From NCBI GenBank assembly GCA_947095535.1, contig OX352774.1:239035825-239099824 (forward strand): DNA of 64,000 nucleotides, read 5' to 3'. Shown piece after piece: positions 57,421 to 64,000 of the stretch (positions within the stretch are counted from its first letter, which is position 1; every line of letters starts with the position of its first letter). The translations under genes and the position numbers were made by a program. Origin of the DNA: Poecilobothrus nobilitatus. Its lineage: Eukaryota; Arthropoda; Insecta; Diptera; Dolichopodidae. The notes under the pieces were generated by a model. It ran no database searches. It saw only the letters and a list, made by a program, of their open reading frames with translations, and had not been told where the DNA came from.

Positions 57421-58674
57421 TTATATATGATAAAAAAAAGAGTGTTAACCGTAATTTTCAAATGTAGTTTTTCGGTTGATTTATTGAAATTTCAAATTTA
57501 AAACATACCTATCCTTTTTATTTTAATAGCCTTTTAAAAAATGATAGTATTAAGGAATATAAGAACAGTAATAATGAAAATTAAATTTATTGTTCATGTT
57601 TCATGGAAATTCCTTCATAAGTTTCCTTAATTTGTAAATTGCTTCTAAAAAATCTAATCAGAACCTCAATCGTTATAATATTATACCTTTTTATTTTACT
57701 AAACGAACATTTCATTTAAGAAAACCAACAATTTAGCATACCTATCTAGTAATATTATTCTACTATTTCAGGAGATCTTAGAAATTTCTATCCCGTTTCC
57801 CATTATGAAGTTTTTAAATGATAACTACATTATAATCTATACAGAATAATGGACAAAATAAAGGTCTAAGAAATAAATTTAATAAATAATTTAAAATATT
57901 TTACGCATCCTTGATTTATAAAATGACTTACATCGTACGTTCATATCAAAATACTAAACCCCAATATAAAAACTGTATTTTTTTTTTCGATGTATTCTTG
58001 ATGCAAGTACTGTTTTCCTACACTAGCAATACTTTCTAACTTATTTTATAAAAAATAAATCTATATAAAATACAAAAAAAAACATTTCGAGTTCCTACAT
58101 ATTTATTCACCTACCATTCACCAAAATAAGAAAAACCAACAAACAACAAAATAAAAATAAAAAAACTGCATCTTATATCTGTAGAACACTCAAATTTAAA
58201 ACAAAATAATAAAAGAAAAACTAATAAAAGTATATCAAAATTTCATATTTTAAAAATGTAAAATATTTTTATATCTTTAGATGCAATCACAAAATTGCAT
58301 TAAAAGATGAAATGGGATTGGAAGTATAAAACAATAAATGTATATATATAATATCAAATGCAAAACAAAAAAAAAACAAAAAAAATTAAAATGAAAATCC
58401 TTTAAAAATGATTTAGTCCCTCATTTTCTGAATTATTATGTCTGGACTTGTTTTACTTAAAGTAAAAAAGAAAGAAACACCTAACATGATTATTTCAAAA
58501 TGTTTTTAAACTGTACAATTTATCGTATTCCGACAAAATATGATAAAAAAACAAATATCTAGCTAATAAAAAAAATTTTTTTTAAGCTATATCCTAAAAT
58601 TATGCAATTTTTTTACATCTAAGCAATGCAAATTTAGATCATCGTTTTATTACATATTATTACATTTACATTTG
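57421..58674. other. Left part of the centre between the inverted arms
   Basis: AT-rich. A possible terminal exon at 57772-57821 (acceptor ACTATTTCAG, DLRNFYPVSHYEVFK then stop, AATAAA near 57872) was noted. Its position inside the mobile structure argues against a host gene. Confidence 0.3.
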
Positions 58675-58951
58675 GGGGCTTCGGTAGCCTAGTGAATAGG
58701 GGTGTGGAGTATTAACCGAAGGAGAGTGGGTTCGATCCCTGCACTGGTCGTAAGGTTTTTTTTGTTTACATATCCCCCATACCCCCCTTACGACAAATAT
58801 AATGTAAATATATAGTATATAATATAAACAAAATAAATAATATTAGTATATAATTTAATAATAGTATAAAAACCTATAATGACCTTGGTAGCCGATGGTT
58901 CAATAATATTGCATTACATTTATGTATAAATAAATAAATAAATAAATAAAT
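58675..58951 (+). repeat. tRNA-derived SINE with A and B boxes
   Basis: The tRNA-like head has the A box (TAGCCTAGTGAATAGG) and a clear B box (GGGTTCGATCCCTGC) about 30 bp apart. The hairpin GTCGTAAGG...CCTTACGAC follows directly, then an AT-rich body, CCTTGGTAGCCGATGGTTCA and an AAAT-repeat tail. The head and hairpin are shared with the 10.8 and 59.9 kb copies, while the 3' body differs, so it is a different subfamily. Confidence 0.75.
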
Positions 58952-59852
58952 ACATATTATTTATATTAATATGTAATATGTAATATTATATTAATATGTA
59001 AAAAACAAAGCTATGGTGAAAAATCTTTTTAAAATTATATTAAGTTTAAAATTTTCTGCCCAAAAAAACGTATTTTTAAATTTAATCATTTAATCATAAT
59101 TAAACATAATTAAATTTAAATTTAATTTTTAATTTTAATTGTAGGTTAACATTTTTTTAAATTCTAGCCTAAATTTGTATTAACTTGTGACGTCATTAAA
59201 TAATTCATACTTATATGTTTAAAAATTAATTTTCCGTTCAAGAAATTTAGAAAACTATATGAACTCTTCAAAACAAAATTTATTTTAGTCACGTTTTTTT
59301 AATACATTAATGGTGTATGCCAAAAAAAAAACCCCAAATTAAAGATGAATTGTACTGGAAGAACACAGAAAAAGACAAAATGCATCCATTTATAGTAACA
59401 AATGTTGGTTGTACGAAAAATGATTTCAGTTTTAGTTTTATGGTTTCAATTATAAATGAAATTGGTTTCACCAAAAAATAAATTAATAAATAACTTATAT
59501 CAAAAGATCTTTACTTAGAACAGTCTTGCATATAATTAATTCCTCCTTGGAATTTGTTTTTTGTATTGTAGAAATTATTTTAAAATCAATTTAAGATATA
59601 GTCGAAAAACCTGATGTAAACTAATTATGAAAATAACAAGAGTGGGAAATTTAAAAAATAATCCTTATTTTATTTTCTTTTGATCTTTTTAAAAGCAAAA
59701 GATTTAATTTAAAAATTACTTTATTTTATTCAGATTTAAATTTCAATAACATTGAAGAACATAACATAATATTTCGAGTAAAAAGAAAAGGCATGAAAAT
59801 AAAATATTTAATTAAAATGTACCACAGAACAAAATATGAACATAATAAAATT
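58952..59852. other. AT-rich centre of the inverted structure
   Basis: Poly(AATTTA)-type repeats near 59090-59130. No gene was seen. Confidence 0.35.
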
Positions 59853-60016
59853 TAGGAGCCTAGTAGATAAGAGCGTAGATCATAACAAGGAAGTGTGTCT
59901 TCGAATCCTATGCACATATTGTAAGAATAATGTTTCCTTACGACGTTTACAGTTACATCTGGAAAGGAACGACTGTATAATTTCCTCATCACATTTATAT
60001 GGCAGAAGAATAAACT
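59853..60016 (+). repeat. tRNA-derived SINE
   Basis: A-box region GAGCCTAGTAGATAAGAG, B-box region TCTTCGAATCCTA, a degenerate hairpin (TTGTAAG...CTTACGAC), and the shared body TTTACAGTTACATCTGGAAA and ACATTTATATGGCAGAAGAA with an A-tail. It ends exactly where the right inverted arm begins. Confidence 0.7.
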
Positions 60017-60707
60017 AAAAAAAAAAAACTGCTGTCTCCACCACTGAACCGACCGCCACTACACGAAAAGTACAATGCCAAAATTTATAGATTTTTTACA
60101 TAATAATTTATATCAAAGCAAAAAAACTTCTAATAATTTAACAACATTTTGTTTTATTCAATAACAATAATAAGCAATGAAATCGTAAAAATATATGTGC
60201 ATTCATTCATACATCCATTTACATTATTATGTGTAATGTACCTACTACCTACATAATTTTTTTTTTTTTCAAAAATATTAGAAGTAAAAAAGAATACAAA
60301 CTGTATACAAATACAAAACAAACATAAGATTAATATTGAATTCACACTATAGTAAACCACCTCTTGCGGTTGTCCAATTTGCTCCAAGAGCTTATCAATC
60401 CGAAATATTTACGTTAAAACCTTAAATATGAAATTGCAAATTGCATCGCTCAGTCGTTTAAGCTGTACCGTTGTCCACAGACATACCCACACACACATGA
60501 AATTGCAAAAAATTTCGCTCAGTCGTTTAAGCTGTACCGTTGTCCACAGACATACCCACACACACACACACACACACATACATCATTGTAAACAATTTTT
60601 TAAAGCCTTCTTCACACCGGACTAGTGCATATTTTCCAAAATCTCAAATTTTTAGTATGAAAACAATACCTACATTATACATTAATGTATGCAGTCGGTA
60701 AAAAATA
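60017..60707 (-). repeat. Right inverted arm (691 bp)
   Basis: Reverse complement of the left arm, but lacking its 320-bp internal segment and carrying a local duplication and CA expansion at 60428-60578. Confidence 0.65.
60428..60578. repeat. 69-bp tandem duplication plus (CA)n microsatellite
   Basis: ATGAAATTGCAAATTGCATC...CATACCCACACACAC occurs twice in a row, and the second copy ends in an uninterrupted CA run. Confidence 0.75.
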
Positions 60708-60830
60708 ATAATAATAATATTTGCGAACTCGAGAGAATATTTTAAAATAGTTATTGATTCTGCCAATAATATTTCCATTTTTATAATTTAATTTCTCTTT
60801 TTGAAACAAATAACTATGTTATTTATTTAT

Positions 60831-60915
60831 TCATTTTGGTTCTGCCACTACATACAATCTGATAAGGAATTAAATCAACCTTTTCTATCCAGACGTGCTT
60901 GCTGTACAAGTATTA
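60831..60915 (-). repeat. SINE body fragment
   Basis: On the minus strand: TACAGCAAGCACGTCTGGAT, AGAAAAGGTTGATTTAATTC and TAGTGGCAGAACC, matching the shared SINE body. The head is missing. Confidence 0.55.
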
Positions 60916-61439
60916 AATTATAGTTATATTATTTTGTTATGTTTACTTTACATTATTATATTGCATATACTTGTTTGACCCGTCGATTTTTGAACCCGAT
61001 ACTTTTCACCTTTAATATATGAAATTCTACATACTTTAGGTACTATACAAATTTTTTAGAATATTATCTATTATAAATTTTCCCTATTTTTTAATGCTTT
61101 TTATTGATAAATAAATTGTGCTGCTTTGTGGGTTCGTTTTCTTATTCAGATTCTGGATGTCATCAATGAACTTTTTAAAGTATCTAATTTTCAATTCCAA
61201 AATTTCAACTTTCGTTTGGTCGCTTCATAAAACCACTGTAATAAAGAGCGAGAATTTTATCAGAATTTTTTTTTATTGAAAGTAGTAAAAAGATAAAATT
61301 TAATTTTAAATTGCATTTCCGATACTTTAACATCATATCCATTTAGCCTCAATTTATTTTTTCTGGGTATAAAATACAAAATTTTCACTGGCAATAGAAA
61401 AAAACGACTATGTTTGGACACACACGAATATTAATAGTC
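60916..61439. other. AT-rich DNA, nothing recognised
   Basis: No gene or element is supported. Confidence 0.35.
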
Positions 61440-61850
61440 TATAACTTCAGCCATACAACTTCTTTTTTATAATATGATGATAACTCATCAGTGCCTGTAA
61501 TTTATTTATTTTAATTAGGCTAGATATCTAAAATTTTGTTAAAAGAAGTTAAATTTCCAACAACTTATGCAACACTTGGTGAGCCTAATGCTACAGGTTA
61601 TGTATCTATGAAATTTATTTCCTCATTTCTTGCTATTTAAAAACTATAGACATCTGAAATTTTTTAATAGATTATCAAGTTTTTTGGCAACAACTTCTGT
61701 CAAATTTTCTGTCATACAACTTCGAAATTTACGTAAAGTTCTTCATTAATTCAGATATCTTCAATTTTCTAAAAGATTATAAAATTTTATGGAAACAGCA
61801 TATTATATTATTATGTACGTGCAGGTTCGGGTATTCTTCAGTTGACATAG
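61440..61850 (-). repeat. Dispersed repeat, type C, minus copy
   Basis: AGATATCTAAAATTTTGTTA plus AAAGAAGTTAAATTT is the reverse complement of 13.89-13.92 kb. It continues with ACATCTGAAATTTTTTAATA and TCATACAACTTCGAAATTTA. Confidence 0.5.
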
Positions 61851-61854
61851 TCAA

Positions 61855-62485
61855 ATTAGCCTATTAGTTTTATTCTGTCCGTCGGTCTGAAAAATTTTAA
61901 GCGTGGGTAAGTCTAAAATTAATGTTGTAGAACAACTTTTTCATGTCGCCTCATCCATTACGGAGCTACAGCCTCTCAAACTTTGAGTCCTCATGATCTA
62001 ATTAACCTGAAAACGCCATTCGAAAGAAATTTTCGAACGACCTTTGTAAATCAATAGTATTTAAATTTACCGTTATGTGAAAACCAAATTTTGCATGATT
62101 TTTCTACTTTTATAACTCAGGCTTCTTCTGCATAGAGAATTTTAGGTAACAAAGAACTTAAAAGCTATAATAGGGCCTGAATATTAAAAATTTGCTATTT
62201 TTAGGCACCTGTAACTTAGACACATGTACAAATTTTTCTTTGGCAAGACATAAAAATGAAAGCTTCAGTAATATATTTTTTTACGTGTGTTAACTGTTTT
62301 TCTTAGTTATATAGGGTTCCGAACTGACAGCCCCTCAAAATTGCAAAAAAGTCCTATTTTCACATATTTTCTTATTATATGAAATTTTAAAATTTTGTGG
62401 CACATCACAATTCTAAACAGGGTGTATTATCTTTTGGAAATGTGCGCTTTTAAAAACTTTTGGTTTACATTCTGCCTTGTTTTGT
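61855..62485 (-). repeat. Dispersed repeat, type B
   Basis: Opens TATTAGTTTTATTCTGTCCG. Contains CATCCATTACGGAGCTACAG and TTACCGTTATGTGAAAACCA, then ACCTGTAACTTAGACACATG, and ends GGAAATGTGCGCTTTTAAAA and CTTGTTTTGTA. It has one module where the 54.2 kb copy has two. Confidence 0.65.
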
Positions 62486-63697
62486 ATTATTACCACTAAT
62501 AAAAACTTTAAATAGCTTTTAAATTATTTGAGCTAAAATTTTAGTTTCTAGAATTGGATTTCAATTAATTTTTTTTAAGTACGAGTAAGTATATATATTT
62601 TTTTTTCACGACATAATAATATTATGATTTTTATCTGTGTTCATTTAAATGTTAATAATCTTCAAAATATTCCTATCAATTATTTTTTGGAAAAAATTAA
62701 ACATCAAAGATACCTACATGATATTAATTTACAATTAACCTTCTAAAAAAGGACGTCTATTTGTATACTATTAATTACTTAATTATACCAAAAGATATTT
62801 TTGAAAAATATTGAATCATGTGAATCAAAAGTAATCAAGAGTAAATTAAAATGATAGATATCTGAAAGAATTATCACTAATTTTATGCTATTTACCATTT
62901 TCAATATTCTTTTTATAGTATGAGTATATCGTATTAATATTCCATATTTACAACACTTCTTCTTCTTCTTACAAAATTTCTTTTTAAAAGAAAATCCTTT
63001 TGCTAAATTTAAATATATTTTTCATTTTAATTTCAAAAATACTTTCAAAAGTAGATGTTGTATTACAAAAAATTGATTAAGTATAGTAATCGGAACATCC
63101 CTAGAATACTGTTCTCAATAATATTATTCAATTTTAGATTTTCAAAGTAACGATATTTTCAGGGAATTTTTTTTTTTCCAAATAACTTAAAATTACTTCC
63201 AAAATTCTAATAAAAATGTTTAAAAATATCTTAAATGATGTAAAAATTTTATTTGAAAAATTAATAGAATATAAAAAATGTTTTATGCCACAGCTTTATA
63301 TTTTTTTATAAAATATTTTGTTTTTTTTTTAAAAAAAAAAAGTCGTTTATTAATCATGGAAATAAAATATTTTAATTCAAATTTAGAAAAACATGAATTC
63401 AGTCAAAAGAATAATTAATTATTAATATAAATTGCATACATTTAAGATACATTAAAACAAAAAAAGATATAAATTTAGAAGAGAAGTTTTAGATTCTTAA
63501 CAAATAATTTTAATTATAAAAACTTCTAAAAATAATATTATAAAAAAAAGTTTTTTAAATCCTTAAAACAAGGAATATAAAAACAGATTGATATAATTCT
63601 TGTTATTTTTTTTTTTTAATATAACATCAGAATTCCTAAATTATTTTTCAACTTAAAATGTATTTTCTGATTTTTTATAATTTGTATTTCTTTTTAG
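62486..63697. other. AT-rich DNA, nothing recognised
   Basis: Poly-T and poly-A tracts. No gene is supported. Confidence 0.35.
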
Positions 63698-64000
63698 CAC
63701 ATTTTAAATAAAAATTTGTTTCATTCTGGACAGATCCTCCATCTGAAATATTTACAAAAATTCTACACCGTTTAAGATGAACCAAGAAATTTTAAGTATT
63801 AACTTTAGATAGAACTTTTAGTTTTAACTTTAGTTTGTGCTTCCTTTTCTTTAATTAGGCGTTATAAATAAAAAATTAAATCTCTATTTTTGGATGCGTG
63901 TAATTTTCGTAAATTTATCTTTCGTAAAAATTAAGGAACCAATATTATATTTCCATGTACGTTAATACTTAATATTATGGTTACCTTAAAACTGAAAAAA
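63698..64000 (-). repeat. Dispersed repeat, type B, cut by window edge
   Basis: Opens TAGCACATTTTAAATAAAAA, followed by TTCTACACCGTTTAAGATGA, the same opening order as at 54.2 kb. It continues past the window edge. Confidence 0.5.

Larger units (their letters stand above)
56491..60707. mobile_element. ~4.2 kb structure with long terminal inverted arms
   Basis: The left arm (56491-57420) and right arm (60017-60707) are reverse complements over nearly their whole length. The outer ends TTTACCGACCGCATACATTA and TAATGTATGCAGTCGGTAAA match, as do the inner ends GGCGGTCGGTCCTCTGGTGG and CCACTGAACCGACCGCC. The ~2.6 kb centre has no transposase and contains two SINEs. It may be a non-autonomous element with very long TIRs or two inverted copies of one element. 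No target duplication is clear. Confidence 0.65.

Noticed and set aside
57772..57821. Possible terminal exon DLRNFYPVSHYEVFK
   Set aside because: It sits inside the inverted-arm mobile structure, and a second frame is also open.
58675..58750. Genuine tRNA gene
   Set aside because: A and B boxes are present, but the acceptor ends do not pair and the SINE body and tail follow.
1..64000. CRISPR arrays, bacterial operons, riboswitches, prophage or replication origin
   Set aside because: The composition, SINEs, LINE and poly(A) signals are eukaryotic, and no regularly spaced repeats were found.

Overview
This window is eukaryotic, very AT-rich, repeat-dense DNA that most resembles an insect genome. 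The evidence is an I-clade non-LTR retrotransposon with ORF1, endonuclease, reverse transcriptase and RNase H, a Tc1/mariner remnant, tRNA-derived SINEs, several non-autonomous DNA elements, and secreted M13 (neprilysin-like) proteins. The species cannot be named from sequence. Very low GC fits several insect groups, including some parasitoid wasps, flies and hemipterans. No bacterial operon, CRISPR array or rRNA was seen. The only tRNA-like sequences are SINE heads. Layout, 0-31 kb: this is a cluster of related single-exon M13-like genes at different stages of life. A broken copy enters from the left edge, is interrupted by a ~6.2 kb LINE, and its last codons reappear on the far side of the LINE. 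An intact copy lies at 18182-20035 (minus). A multiply frameshifted pseudogene lies at 24205-26059. A second intact copy lies at 27812-29635 (plus), and a short N-terminal relic at about 30.75 kb. Both intact proteins keep a signal peptide and the family's N- and C-terminal landmarks but lack the HExxH and ExxxD zinc-site motifs. They are therefore predicted to be secreted, catalytically dead M13 pseudo-proteases. Two directly repeated ~1.3-1.6 kb dispersed elements (type A) flank the 18182-20035 gene. Layout, 31-64 kb: this part is mainly non-coding and repetitive. It holds a 906-bp internally deleted Tc1/mariner copy, two elements with GGTGACGTGT terminal inverted repeats, about eight copies of a dispersed repeat (type B) in both orientations, tRNA-derived SINEs, and a ~4.2 kb structure with long inverted arms (56491-60707). 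A few short islands look coding: possible single exons at 35.45, 45.6, 47.6, 49.1 and 52.65 kb, and coding relics at 33.3 and 53.9-54.2 kb. The possible exon at 47613-47721 would encode one membrane helix. If real, these suggest that part of the right half is intron or flank of a gene with long introns, but each call is weak alone. The most interesting biology is the expanding and decaying family of inactive secreted M13-like proteins, and the way mobile elements surround and break them.
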